This document shows, piece by piece, positions 21,858 to 34,082 of a stretch of 64,000 nucleotides of DNA. The stretch is from Perca fluviatilis (Eukaryota > Chordata > Actinopteri > Perciformes > Percidae), in contig NC_053116.1 in assembly GCF_010015445.1 (NCBI RefSeq), forward strand, positions 27,460,285-27,524,284, in the 5' to 3' direction. The position numbers and the translations under genes were made by a program. The notes under the pieces are model-generated. The model ran no database searches. It worked only from the letters and a program-made list of their open reading frames with translations, and was not told the DNA's origin. Position 1 is the stretch's first letter. The number at the start of each line of letters is the position of its first letter.

Positions 21858-22360
21858 TAACCTGACTCCGCCAGATGGATTGCTTCGCATTTGCTCGGTA
21901 TATCCATCTGGGAACTTTCCGTTGGAGAACTTTTTGGGAAGGGGCGAAAATACTGGTTAGCTGATTGGATAAACCATCTGTCTATCACCAGCTATGTTGG
22001 TGATAGACGGGCCAAATCAACCAATCAGATCAAACTCTTGCCGAAACCAGTCGGGAGAAGAGCAAAAACATATTTTCCTCCAAGAAAAGCCTGTTTTTTG
22101 CTCTTCTTTCATTGAAGGAATACTTTCTAATTTGGATAAAACTTGCGCAATAGCTACACTCATCTCATCCGTGGAAGCTGCCGTGTTGTTTAGACCGAAC
22201 AGTCGCTTCTCGTTGCGTCACACCTAAACCCGCCTCAAAACCAACGCTGATTGGTCGGTCGTTTGGCGAACGGCTCCAAATTTTCTCTATCTCAAGTTGC
22301 CAGACTGATCTGCGAGTGGAAAACTGGAGCTCGCGAGATCAGGACGGTCTCACGAGGTTA
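21858..22360. mobile_element. 503-bp MITE with 9-bp target duplication
   Basis: Ends TAACCT (left) and, inverted, TAACCT (right) are flanked by CTCATCACC at 21849-21857 and 22361-22369. The interior includes GACTCCGCCAGATGGATTG and, near the right end, CTCGCGAGATCAGGACGG, text common in fish genomes. No coding capacity. The 9-bp duplication and TA-CCT ends resemble those of the element at 3783. Confidence 0.78.
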
Positions 22361-24126
22361 CTCATCACCCTGATCTGACAAAAAACAAAAGTGCTTTCCA
22401 ACAGCAACAGTCTCAGTCAAAGTTTTAGCAAGAGTTTCACTGATGAGACTGCTTGGAGCTGCATTCAATTGTGTGTTACACCTACTTCTCATTTAAAAAA
22501 TGTGTTCAGCTTACAAGCCTGTTTAAACCATGCTGAAATAGGGATCTTCTGAATCTGTGAAGATGAGATACTAATCTCAAAACTAGTTTTTTGTAGAACG
22601 GTCCATTAAGTGAACATAGACACGAACATTTGATCAGATCATTCTTTCTGTTCCATATTAACATGCATTTATTATTACACAACAGCAAGCAACGGCCATT
22701 GTACGTGGCATCTTGGAGACCTGGGGCAGAAAACAAATCAAAATGGCTAATGGTAAAAGAGCTAATCGTGAGATCAACATTGAAAGTTGCTGAAAACATC
22801 CCTCCAAAGAGAGAGGAAATAAATAACACTTCATAAATAATGATACATAGTTAGGAAAATATAAGATTGAGTGCATACAAATGTGCCTCTAAAAAGTAAT
22901 TTGACCTTTTTTCAATAAGTTGAGTAATTTCTAAAAGCAGTAAATGGACCATTTATAAACTATAATGACGCTAAATCATGACAAGCATTCTCACCAAAGC
23001 CAATATTTCCTAATATAGTCAATGCTACCACTAATTACTCAACACGGTTTACCTTTAAATAATAAATGTAATCTAGCAACCTACATATGGTGATCGGCTA
23101 CACACACTGACCAGCTTTAGTGTTTTTTATACTTTGTGAAAAAAGTCTTTGAATATCTGTTAAGCCTCAGTCACAGATGGTGTTTAATGAAAGTTGTCTT
23201 TGCAAAGAAGCTGACACATCCTGTGCAAACACCACCCACAGCTCAGGGTCAATGCCTATTCAGAGTCTTTCAGTTGCTGCACTGGAGGTAAGACAGATTT
23301 ATGGAGGAATTTAGCTGAATACAATTGTTCACTAAGCTTTTTTTTGAGTCATTGTTATTTCATAGATGTCAGACATGAAACTATGGAATTAATTACATGA
23401 TGAATTCCACACGAAACTGTGCTATGATAGCAATGACATACAATATTGTGTTACAATTACATTGTGCCAGGGCCAATGAGTAACAGTATAACACTGCCTT
23501 TGGTGCCTTTTCCGATTGTTTAAGTATTGGTAGGTAATGTTCTAATAGTCATTATGCAGGAAGTATGTATGCATGTAAAATGTTACATAATAATGTGATT
23601 TGAAAATTCTGTCTTAAACTACTAACAACTGCTTTTAACTGCTGTGACCATAAAAAGGTAAAAGTGGCAGGTAGCAAAAGACATTTTACAGTTTAAATAA
23701 TGTGTGGCCTGGTAGTATTATTAGCTATATTTTGTTAATGGAACATTATCTTCTTAATAAACCAATGCAGAATGTTATTCATTTAATTCACATGAAGTAA
23801 AATCTGTAGTTTTTTTAAGATTTTGTAACTAGTTTTGTTTGTTAGACCCTGGTTCACTCTTGCGCATATTCCAGCATCTACAGTTTGTTCATGCTGCATG
23901 TCATATTTGACGTTTGACATTCCCAAGATATGTGGGCAACAGTACTCTGACTGCAACTGTAATTATATTATTTTAGGACAAGATGAATTGTTGTAATTTT
24001 AGAGACATGCCCTTATTGTTGGGGTAATTTTTCCGATGTGTGCAGCCTCCAAGTCACCAATTTTAAAGAAAACCAAGTTATAAATACAGACACAAAAGAT
24101 GGAGAGCTGAAAAAAGATAAACTCAC

Positions 24127-24284
24127 TTCTTGCTGCTGGCCTGTTTTCCCTGCGCAGCGCAGCTGTAATTTCCGAGCTGTGTACCGAAGCGAAGCGACAA
24201 TGCTGTATCGCAGTCGTCAACGCTCACCACAGCAATCTTCTCATCTGACGGACCCTGGGCCTCACCGCTCATGCTGCGCTTGGG
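24127..24284 (-). CDS. celsr3: celsr3 window exon 6: LamG1
   Basis: This 158-bp exon encodes about 52 residues. It opens [20 protein letters not shown], continues [14 protein letters not shown] and [13 protein letters not shown], and ends QASSK plus two bases of the next lysine codon. VSVDDCD and GNYSCAA are strongly conserved in CELSR3-type LamG1; NYS is a glycosylation sequon. The acceptor is TGTGTTCAG/CCC at 24284 (phase 0), with a long (TG)n on the transcript running right up to it and almost no pyrimidine tract. The donor is AA/GTGAGT at 24126 (phase 2). Because 158 is not a multiple of three, skipping this exon would break the frame. Confidence 0.9.
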
Positions 24285-24287
24285 CTG

Positions 24288-24323
<36 letters not shown>

Positions 24324-24324
24324 C

Positions 24325-24373
<49 letters not shown>

Positions 24374-25067
24374 ACCACACACACACACACACACACACAC
24401 ACAAGATTGAAAACAGAGTCCCAAGGAACAAAATCCAAGAAACACCATGACACTGGGCAACATGCAAGAACAACTGCATTTACTAAATCTAAATAGACAG
24501 TTTCAACACAGACTACATTCAGTATCTTCACTGCTACTGTACATCATGTTAGAAAGAAAAGGGGAAAATTTGAGTTAGTAAGACACGAAACAACAGACAC
24601 TGCATATGGGTAGAAAAATAATGGAGATAGTAAGTAGATAGACAACACTCTCACTCTACACGTACTGTCTGCTGGTGAAAGAAAGAAAGAGAAGGAAAAA
24701 CAGAAACAAAGAGAAACAAAGAAATAAGGAAATGTATGTGCATCCCGACACACACCCATACTCACATAGCGTGTAGCTGGCTGAGGAAAATTAAGGAACG
24801 TGAAGAAAATTAAAGGAGATGTGCGGCGAATATGCGTGAATGAAATGGTAACAAGCAAATGCCCACACAACAGTATGCACACACAAACACTTCATCTCAT
24901 TTCCAAAAGTGCTTTGCAGGCATGAAGGCTGAGAAACTATTCTGCCGACGCATTAGAAGTTCAGTACAAATAACCCCAAGTAAAATGTAAAAATTCAAAT
25001 AATAACTGACATCAGAAACACAACTCAAAACGGTCTACGACACAAACAAATCAAGATGTAAACCTAC
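24285..25067. other. celsr3 intron, 783 bp
   Basis: Dominated at its acceptor end by the (CA)n tract of 24289-24403. The rest (24404-25067) is A-rich without recognisable features. Confidence 0.75.
24289..24403. repeat. (CA)n microsatellite at a splice acceptor
   Basis: About 115 bp of CA with a few GC and AACC interruptions. On the transcript it is (UG)n ending just before UUCAG, the acceptor of window exon 6, in place of a normal pyrimidine tract. Confidence 0.97.
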
Positions 25068-25156
25068 CTTATTGTAGTAGTGGATGTGAACAGTATGCCA
25101 GTTGCCATCGCTCACACCGCCAGGCAGGAAGGGACTCACCTGAGTGGACGATTCAC
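25068..25156 (-). CDS. celsr3: celsr3 window exon 5: LamG1
   Basis: This 89-bp exon encodes about 29 residues: GESSTQVSPFLPGGVSDGNW followed by HTVHIHYYNK. The SDGNWHTVHI motif is the conserved W-H turn of laminin-G domains, and YYNK is shared with vertebrate CELSR proteins. The acceptor is CCTGCAG/GTGAAT at 25156 (phase 1). The donor is AAG/GTAGGT at 25067 (phase 0). The exon is short, but both borders keep frame with its neighbours, which is strong support for it. Confidence 0.9.
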
Positions 25157-26565
25157 CTGCAGGCAGACAGGTGAGGTCTAATTAACAATCTAATGTAATT
25201 TAACATTTTCTAACATAAGTACTCAAAAACTTGGTTTCTTCATGTCTGCAGTGTGGAAACTAAACAAAAAGACTAGAGATGCACCGATTTCAACTTTATA
25301 GGCCGATTCCGATTTCCGATTTTTCATTGAGTTTGAACTGCTGATACAGATTTTAGCTGATTCCGATTTCATATTTTCTAACCACTTTCCAGCACACACA
25401 AATATTTATTTTCTATCTTTTCTTTAATAGAACATTTTTTAAATTGATAACCGATCACTATAAAACAGAACTATATAAATGACTCCTGGTGTGGGACATT
25501 CACACACATCTAAAGTGCGATGTTAGAACCATTTCCTTCTTCTCACATCCAATATCACACTAAAATATATATATAAATAACAAATAATAAAATAAATATA
25601 GTCTTGCAGTATAAAGATATTTCTCAAAACACAGACGCAGGCCTGTTTGAACATCAACAGTAACATTACCTGAAAACATTAACGTCACACAGATGATTTA
25701 ACGTCACCGCTCATTTTACACACAGTTTAGCAACAAAACTAAACGCTGAGGGAAGACTAGGCTAGGCTACTACGGTTTTAATGTTGGTTTGGAGCGGTAT
25801 GCATCCCCACTAACCTGGAAAGCGTTTTAAACAGTAATGTTAATACAGCGTGTCGGAGGAATACAGGGTCTCTTTTTTTTTGTTTTTGCAGCGGGGGAGG
25901 CAGAGGGACCGCAGCGTTCGCTAACGTTAGCTTCTTGTCTCATCTGGGGTCTGATAAACAGTAAATTCATCAAAGTCCGTGAGCCCAACACTATTTTCCG
26001 ATAAACTGTAGCTGTCAAATTTCACGGGACCCACGTGAGTGCGGTTTTCATGTTCCAGTTGTTCAGCCTCAGAGGGGAGAGAGCGAGCGGCTGACCGTTC
26101 GCCTGAGATCAGTAGAGCGGACTACTCTGCAGAGCCGTAATTACGACATTTCATAAACAGCTGATTGAGCGGCGGTGCGCTCATGTTGCGTGATGTTAAT
26201 CATGCGCCGCCCAAGTGAATTTGACCGGCATATGTTAGACTGACCGGCAGGTCGCCGGTCATGGCCGGTCACGTCAAAATCGGCCAATTCCGGTCACCGG
26301 CCGGTCAATCGGCGCATCTCTAGTCTGCAGTTTAATGCTTGTCTGAACACGGATGTTGTCTAAACCCTCCCACTGCATGTTTAATTGTAATATGTATCCT
26401 AAAATAATCCAGATTCCAATGATACACCTACAAAAGGCTTGTATAGAAATGATACACAACCATTGAGAACAAAAGCACATCTTTGTTTTCTCCGTGGGAA
26501 GATATGATCCTTAAATGGAGAAATACTAGAACACAAGCCCAATCACACATAAAGATATATCGTAC
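25157..26565. other. celsr3 intron, almost filled by a hAT-like MITE
   Basis: The element at 25271-26325 occupies three quarters of this intron. The flanks (25157-25270 and 26326-26565) show nothing. Confidence 0.75.
25271..26325. mobile_element. 1.06-kb non-autonomous hAT-like element
   Basis: The ends GACTAGAGATGCACCGATT and, inverted, GACTAGAGATGCGCCGATT match at 18 of 19 bases. Near the right end there are repeated GGCCGGTCA motifs. I find no convincing target duplication, so the exact ends and superfamily are tentative. AGAGATGC ends point to hAT. No transposase reading frame was recognised. Confidence 0.75.
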
Positions 26566-26681
26566 CTGTGGAATATTTGAGCACAACTTGTCCTTCTTGG
26601 ATCTCCAAGGCGATGAAGTCGTGTTTCTCATTGAAGCGTCCATTATAGAAGAGAAGACCACTGTTCTCCAGAGTGGCAAAA
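26566..26681 (-). CDS. celsr3: celsr3 window exon 4: LamG1 middle strand block
   Basis: This 116-bp exon encodes about 38 residues, reading TFATLENSGLLFYNGRFNEK, then HDFIALEIQEGQ and VVLKYSTG. The GLLFYNGR and DFIALEI motifs are typical LamG beta-strands. The acceptor is TTTTCTAG/T at 26681 (phase 2) and the donor is CACAG/GTACGA at 26565 (phase 1). The donor's GTACGA is weaker than a consensus GTRAGT. A UG-rich tract on the transcript (26697 to 26791) lies a short distance upstream of the acceptor, leaving only a short pyrimidine stretch before the AG. Confidence 0.9.
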
Positions 26682-26725
26682 CTAGAAAATGCGCGCACAC
26701 ACACCACAACCCACACACCACACAA

Positions 26726-26761
<36 letters not shown>

Positions 26762-29700
26762 CAACCCACAACAACACACACACACACACACAATACATTT
26801 AAATAAGATGAGGATTATTATATTTATTTCTACAGTATATTTTTACATGTCTATATCCTGAAAATATAAAATACAAATGAATCAAATAAAACTGTATGCC
26901 AGAGTTATACATGTATTGGTTAATACAACATTTGATCCTGATACAGTGATCCATACAATACCTAATTTCCCATCGCAAAACAAGAACAAATCCTGCAAAC
27001 CTCCTCATACGCTTAGTATGGAGGAACAAAAGGTAGTCAAACTGTACTACAGTTTTAAACCATATAGCTTCAGACATTCACTCCCTCCAGCTGCTCAGAG
27101 TCATACAATAGTCTACTTTGCATAGCAAGGCCAAGGGGACGTGCTGAGTCCAAGGCTGCCGTGTAAACCCACCCTGATCAAAAGAACTGTTAGTTTTTTT
27201 TCATACTAAAGCACAGATGACAAATCTTCCCTCCTGGCAACAAGATGCAGAAAGATGTCCACTGCAAAAAATGTCCACTTCAAAAAATGCATTCATTTAG
27301 TCTTACATTTTTGTTGAAAATAAATGTCTTACTTGTTGGTTTATGAACCAGTGGCTTGAACTCAAGTCCTTGAAAAACAAAATTCCTACTTATTCTTACT
27401 TATTATCTGCATTTGATATCCTTGGCTTAAACATCCACTAGAGATCAATGTGACTGTAACATTAGATGTGTTACTGCAATACAGCAGTGTTAGGAAATGT
27501 ACTGTAAGCAAGAGCACATCATCACCATTTCTAGAATGACAACTGTATACCTCTGTTATCTGAGAATGTTGCCATTGTCTGAAATAAACCCATGGTTGTT
27601 CAATAGTGGTGTCTAGTTTGCATGGCTCTGCTCTAGCTCAAACCACACCGTGGCATCCTATCTTGTAGTATGCAGATGTAATCTCTTCATTTTTCAAGCC
27701 ACCACAAATAGTTGAAAAATAGTGTAACCTAATCTTTACCAAAGTAAATAGAGACTGTGAGTGGAGTCAGTGAAGCGAAGATGCAGAAATGATGAAGGCA
27801 TAAATAATGGCAAAGAAGCATGCTTATTGTTTGAGACCAAAGAACTGCATTTGAAGAAAAAACAAATACAGTACATTTACTATAAGATGACTGTTTTTTT
27901 CAAAGCAATAAACCTCATGAAGGCATATCATACATGCATTCCAATTCTTTGAGCTCAGCATCTACTAACAACTTCAAACGTATAGCTGCAGCACTCTCAT
28001 ACAAAATTCTTCCCACATGATTTGCATACATAACAATTTTGCAGTAAGGACATATCTATACTGTCACAGCCCTATACAATAGAGCCATATTATCCATCAT
28101 ATTTTCTGAGGTAGAGTTACAAAAATGTCTAAAGCAGCTTTCGGATGAAAAAAGGAAGATTTTTTTGCAGTGGAGAAATAAAATGCTGTGGGAGAAAGTG
28201 AGTGACATGAATCATGATTAAGTCCTGTTAGGCCCTGATGTCAAAATCAGGCCAAAGAGTGTAGCTGGCAGCAAACAGGATGCTAAATAAAACACTGACG
28301 TCAGAGGAAGAAGGCTGATGGTCAGTGTAGAGTTGGACACTACTGAATTAGTCACCATCAGATAACCTGAATATAACTTTGCCAGCAACAATAGTAATAC
28401 AATCAAGGGTTTCTGGCTGTCTTATATGGCAAAATGTACTAATGTGTTGCCCTAGAGCAAGGCAATGAAGTTACAGTTGATCCTGTATCCTGGGCTGAAG
28501 CTCCCAGATGTGAATGTGTTTGACTGAATGTCGAGCAGGGCAGTGCTGAAAAAGACCACACAGTACCTGTTCCCCACCAGCCCTGTCTTTCTCAAGGGCA
28601 CCTTAGTTGTTGAGGGAAAGAACATCACTTACTTTTCTCACTTTGGATATTTTAACTTAACTGCCACCATTGCTGCCAACACTTGCCCCCATTGAAGTCT
28701 TCCAGGGAAGAAATTCTACCACAAAACCATTTCTGCCTGGTGGTCACAAATCAATAAAATAACTCAGCCATTACGCACCAGCAATGCACAGAGCCTTGTT
28801 TGGCAAGAATACCATGACCACAATGCCTCATAGCAACCACTCCATGGTGTCCACATCAGCCTAGCAACTACCGCATGGGCAACGTCCCCTTAGCAACTAT
28901 CATTAGACGACATCACCCATGGCAACCATTCCATAACCCTGCCTGACCACTGTTAAGGACCACTTCAGATCTCCAGGAGACGAGCACTCGGATGTCAAGA
29001 GGCGAAGCAGCAACAGGGAAACGCTGGTGTTGGGCGAGCAAGACAAAGACAAAGGACCTCAAGTAAGGAGATGATAACTGACTTCTGCAGTAGCATATTG
29101 TTACATCTGACAAAATAAACAAAACAAGCATAGAGGCTATGGCTAGGTAGTGCACCAAGCAAAGTTCAAAAGACATGTCTCTACATGTTGCATGTAGGTC
29201 AGTACTCTCTATGATAATAATTTGAGAGATTTATAAACTCATAACTTCAGTTAAAATGTTCTGAGAAGCATAAAAGCCCTGGCAAAAGGTCTGAGAGCAA
29301 GCCCAGTTTTCACGACTAAAGCTGTACAAATCCACTGGTAATTGGTAATTGTGAGATTGGTTTTCTCCACAGAGAGAGCATAGGGTCACCAGAAATGCAG
29401 CATTTACCTTTGCTGAAACAGAAAAGACTGAAAGAGGAGAACACAGGGGTGATAAGGTGTAAGATAAGAAGAGAGTGGAAAGAGAGAACGCAGAGGAGAT
29501 GTTACTGAACCAAGTAAATTGACAGATGAAAGAGGAGAACTGCACTTCTCACTGGAGAGGGAAGTGGAGGCAGCAGAGAGAGAAACATGAATAATAGGAT
29601 CGATCTTGGAGATGGAGATGAAATATATAGATTAAAGCAAAGAGGAGAGAGAGGAAGAGAACTGAGAATCAAAAGGAGTGGTTATGGATCTTTTTCTGAG

Positions 29701-29869
29701 TGCGACTGGATGAAGAGAGATGAAAGCTGAATGAAAGGAAGGAAGGAAGATAGCAAAAGCTGAAACAAAAAATGAAATTTGAATTGTCAAATATAGAAAT
29801 TTAGAGAAGTAAAGCCAAGACAAGACAAAAAAAATGATAAAACATTTCGAATTTACTCAATCCACTCAC
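26682..29869. other. celsr3 intron, 3.2 kb
   Basis: Begins with a (CA)n tract (26697-26791). 26800-29860 is AT-rich and shows no gene. Copies of CAACC/TAGCAAC-like text at 28800-28930 and a purine-rich block at 29440-29760 are the only notable composition changes. Confidence 0.65.
26697..26791. repeat. (CA)n-rich tract upstream of exon 4 acceptor
   Basis: An imperfect CA tract with AACCC and AACAAC interruptions. UG-rich on the transcript, it ends 15 bases before the acceptor AG of window exon 4. Confidence 0.93.
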
Positions 29870-30092
29870 GTTAATGAGATGGACAGGTGAAATCTCTGTC
29901 TGAGGCCCCGGAACATGGCGAAGGACTTTGGTGGGAAGGACCGGGCAGTGACTGTGCAGTATGGATGCTCATAGCCTCCGGCAGGACACTCACAGCGGAA
30001 ACCACCACCTGAGAGCTCCCGACACGTCCCTCCATTACGACACACACCTGGCACACATCTGCCCTGCCGCCTGTCAAACTCACACTGGTCAC
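29870..30092 (-). CDS. celsr3: celsr3 window exon 3: end of EGF2, EGF3, start of LamG1
   Basis: This 223-bp exon encodes about 74 residues. It finishes EGF2 (DQCEFDRRQGRC) and encodes EGF3 (CVPGVCRNGGTC, then FRCECPAGGYEHPYC). It then enters the first laminin-G domain with ARSFPPKSFAMFRGLRQRF and HLSISLT. The acceptor reads CCCCAG/GTGACC at 30092 (phase 1). The donor is AAC/GTGAGT at 29869 (phase 2). The FRGLRQRFHL motif is a hallmark of CELSR LamG1 as I know the family. Cysteine spacing is complete for EGF3, with no missing residue. Confidence 0.93.
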
Positions 30093-30795
30093 CTGGGGAT
30101 TAAAGATGAAAATAATTCATTATTGCAACCTGTGTTGAACCTCTGTGGGAGTTGCAACAAACACTGTCACAAAAAAAATCAGATCACTGGTTGAGTCTTA
30201 TCTTTACAAAGAATTCAATAATAATATAGAATAAAATCACATAATTTCATTAAATTCACAGTCTTAGGATATTCTGTACTGTACATAGAAATATCCACCA
30301 AAAGATTAGCGTAAAGAGACACATAGTGATATAACATTTCCAGCATCCTATTCCGTATCAAATTAAAAGGATTAAAGTAAAATAAAAAAGGCAGATTTTC
30401 CCATCAGTATGTGGACAGTTTTGCCATTTTGGTGCTTATTCAGCTGAGACCTCAGGGAATATATATTCATAAGCTCTGACTTCCCTGCGCTCATTGGCAA
30501 GTCCATCACAACAAACACATGCTGTGCAATCAAGCATTGTTCAAACCCACAGGTGCTTTACTTTACATTCAAGTCAAGTTACTGAGGTGAAAATGCTGAA
30601 TTTGAATTATGATTGAGCTTAAATATTGTCATAATTTTAATGTTTTGTTGATTAGAGTATATTATGACATACTTTAAGTAAAATTATTATAGTTATAATT
30701 TAATGTGTAATAATACAAATGTTATAATAATTCATGTTTTTCTTCCCTGACACAATTTATTTGAGTAATACTTTAGGAGTGTTCAAATTATCTTC

Positions 30796-31290
30796 TTACA
30801 GGTGCAATATGTAATATATTTACTGTATTTAATGAAAAAAATGACCACAATGTGTCATCAGATATTAAGGAAACATGCTAAATTGAAATACTATGTTTTC
30901 TGACAACAATGCTTAAGCCAGTATGTTCTGTTCCGTGACGGAATGTCTGTTTGTGTTTTGGTTTGCGTTGGTATCAACTGCCCATTTTGACAGCTGGGCC
31001 GGGTTGCCAGATATACCCGTAAAAACGCTAACCCAGCGCGCTACAGCTGTAGTTCAGCCATGGAAGCAGCAAACAAATGAACGATAGATTCATTCTACCC
31101 GACCTAAAATAAAAAACCAGAGCCTTGTTATTTCAGTTATTTTGAAATGGAAGTTATACATTTGGTAATGCAATCAGCTATTCAATATGCTCAGCAAAGG
31201 TTGTGTTATGTGACTTGAGAGCCTTCTGGTTTTGAAGAAGGGTACTTAACGTGAGGGTCTTGAAATTGCACCAATCTATAGAGCTGTGGT
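30796..31290. repeat. Dispersed teleost repeat (TTACAGGTGCAATATGTAA family)
   Basis: Text such as TTACAGGTGCAATATGTAA, GGGTTGCCAGATATACCC and CAGCCATGGAAGCAGCAAAC is familiar to me from many fish genomes as an interspersed repeat. The 3' boundary is uncertain, and I cannot name the class. Confidence 0.5.
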
Positions 31291-32267
31291 TCTTTTTCCA
31301 TGTCAACGGCTCAACAGAGTGCTGCTGGTTTTTCTTCAGGCAGTGAACTACATTCACCAGACGCTTTAGATGTAAATTACTACCTGATTAAACGGTGGAA
31401 GCAGCAGGGTGCTGATTCTTGAGGAGCAGGAGTAAGAGCAACTGTTGTGTATAAAGGACTAACCTTTACAATGCTTGAAATGAACACAGAATACAAGCTA
31501 CAACACAATTAGAGTTGACCACGATAAAATACTCAATGTACAGTATTTGGAAGTATATGTATGCAGGAGAACAGGGGGGAAAAAAAGTATTTTCCTGCCA
31601 GCTGTGATTCTGTTGCTTTACTGTGTTGAAAAAAAGAAGAAAAAAACGAAAATCCATAGACGAGAATAAACACAGATTTGGCTGCCAGTCAAACAAGCGC
31701 CAGTCTGTGTCTCGAGAGGCAGAAACACCCACACAGCACACACAAACTCATACACACGTATATACACAATCACTCACATAAAAAAAAGGTACGTAGGAGT
31801 AGAGGTTCACTCGTTCTTTTTGGTTTTCACCTTTCCTTGAGCATCATTGGACACACACACTGTCTGACATTTAGCAGCTGCACACAAAAACAGCCCTCCA
31901 TATAGACAGAGCAGGCAGGGTTTGAAACTAGCCTTAGACAGATGGCTCCTTAAGGACCCGTTTTAGAACTTGCTGACGGCACAGACACGCACACACACAC
32001 ACATAATAAAATAAACAAACCAAAATGTGTACACATTAATTTATGCAATACAGATATCTTTCTTTCTCAAACAAAGAAAAAAACACATTTTATCTTTCTC
32101 TCATATTAACCTTCTTCTTGTCTCTCTCTCTCAAACACACACACACACACACGGATCATTAACCCTGCCCTCGAGGCTGTCCAGTTTTATTATGTAGCTG
32201 TCTCTGTTGGCACTTTGTTTCTGCTGCTTTCAGATGCCACAGTACCCACTGGCAGGGTCTTGCATCT

Positions 32268-32389
<122 letters not shown>

Positions 32390-33352
32390 CTTCTGTTGTA
32401 AGTCAATAGAGGGCTTCACGTTTGCTCATGACTGTTAGGACAAAAATATTATCTGACATACACAAGACATGGACACAGACAATCTCTCACACACAGTCAA
32501 AACACAGCCCCATACACACAGACACCTGAGGGAAAGTCATGACCACACAAACAAATACACAACTCATACGCACAAAGACACACTGCTGAAGAAGCTCACA
32601 CTCTGATACTATCTGTGACACATACAACACAAACTGAACGCCACGGTACGCTGCATTAACTGGTGAAGCATTTAGGGCTCGTACAAGAATCAAAAAGGTA
32701 TAAACTGCTTGAATTACCGTCTGTCTATCATCCTCCATATCAGGGATACAAACTGCCAAAACAGAAAGTGCTCATCTTTCCAAAATTGTATTTCTCCATT
32801 CATCACTCGCTCACTTTATAACAGTGTATTAATTTGTCCATCCTTCTCTTCATCATTTCAGTTTGCCACGCCACCTCTCTCCACATACCACCGGACAACC
32901 AATATGACAATCATACTCTCACACAGCAAGACACCCGGTCACACACCCAGCTAAGCTAACATAGCCCAAGGACATTGAAATTTTACATCTGTCTGTCCTT
33001 ATTTAGCTTTCGCTCATCCTTTCTCTCCTCTCACATTAAACATATACCTCTATGTAAAAGCCCACAACAGGGAACCAATTAAAAACGCTAACACACACAC
33101 ATGCACACATATGCACTCTAACACAGTTCAATTTCCCTGCCTTTGTCTGTTGCGCCTATTCATCCGTACAGACCACCTCATCAATATTAAAATAAATAAA
33201 AATACATTAATACTCATGAATTATGCGTGTGGTGAGACTTAAACACACACCTACAAATACACACACTGGTTCATTATGCACACCCAGTTGCGCACAGGGT
33301 GACCGACTTGCAGGAAATAAATTGACGAGGGAAGACCGACAGAAAAACAAAT

Positions 33353-33388
<36 letters not shown>

Positions 33389-34082
33389 TTAGAGAAAGTA
33401 AAGCAGAGCAGATGTGATCTCAGACTGACTCAACGATATTCTTTCATGTCTTTTTCCCAGACGGTGTGAAGATGTCCACTTCACCGAGGCTGATCAGCAG
33501 CGATAGGAAAAACACACACACACATAGGTCACAAAGGTCAAGTGATTAGTAAACAAACGGTGAGTGTCCAATAGCACTTTTAAAATTCCTCACACATACA
33601 TACACAAGCACTTTATGCACACACAGATGGCTTTTAATGAACTTAGCAGAATGGAAACGCACACACCCAGACACACAAGATACTGCTTAATGTATTAACA
33701 CAGTCAAACAAAGAAGCACACACCCAACACTTGAGGTCATCATGCACACATCCCACTGGTGGAGAGTAACAAGTAAGTAGTTTGTTTATAAGTGTACTGC
33801 ACTCAAGTACAATTTTGAGGTACTTGTAATTTACAGTACTTAATAAAATGTCAGAAAACAGTAAAGAAATTAAAAAAAAATAATAAAACAACTAGGAGGA
33901 AGGGCTAGCCTTGGCATGGCGGACGGCTCGCAATTGTCACCTATCACGGTGCTCGTTGCCACTGACCTTTCAAAGCTCGACCAATAGCTAATAGATAACA
34001 GCTGTATGTGAGGTAGCCAGAAGCGATGATGATGTATACCTGATGACATATGCCTCTGAAGTGTCTGCACTATGCTCTATGC

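Larger units (their letters stand above)
20211..24126. other. celsr3 intron, 3.9 kb
   Basis: Holds a compound trinucleotide microsatellite (20285-20376), a purine-rich stretch to about 21010 and a 503-bp MITE (21858-22360). 22370-24126 shows no gene or recognisable element. Confidence 0.7.

Noticed and set aside
27259..28180. Possible 0.9-kb hAT MITE with CACTGCAAAAAA ends
   Set aside because: The inverted CACTGCAAAAAA motifs match, but flanking 8-mers do not duplicate and the interior is not recognisable, so the pair may be coincidental.
28942..29065. Plus-strand open stretch of about 38 codons (DHFRSPGDEHSDVKRRSS…) ending at a GTAAGG donor-like site
   Set aside because: A stop lies just upstream, no acceptor or neighbouring exon fits, and no family is recognised; composition alone can explain it.
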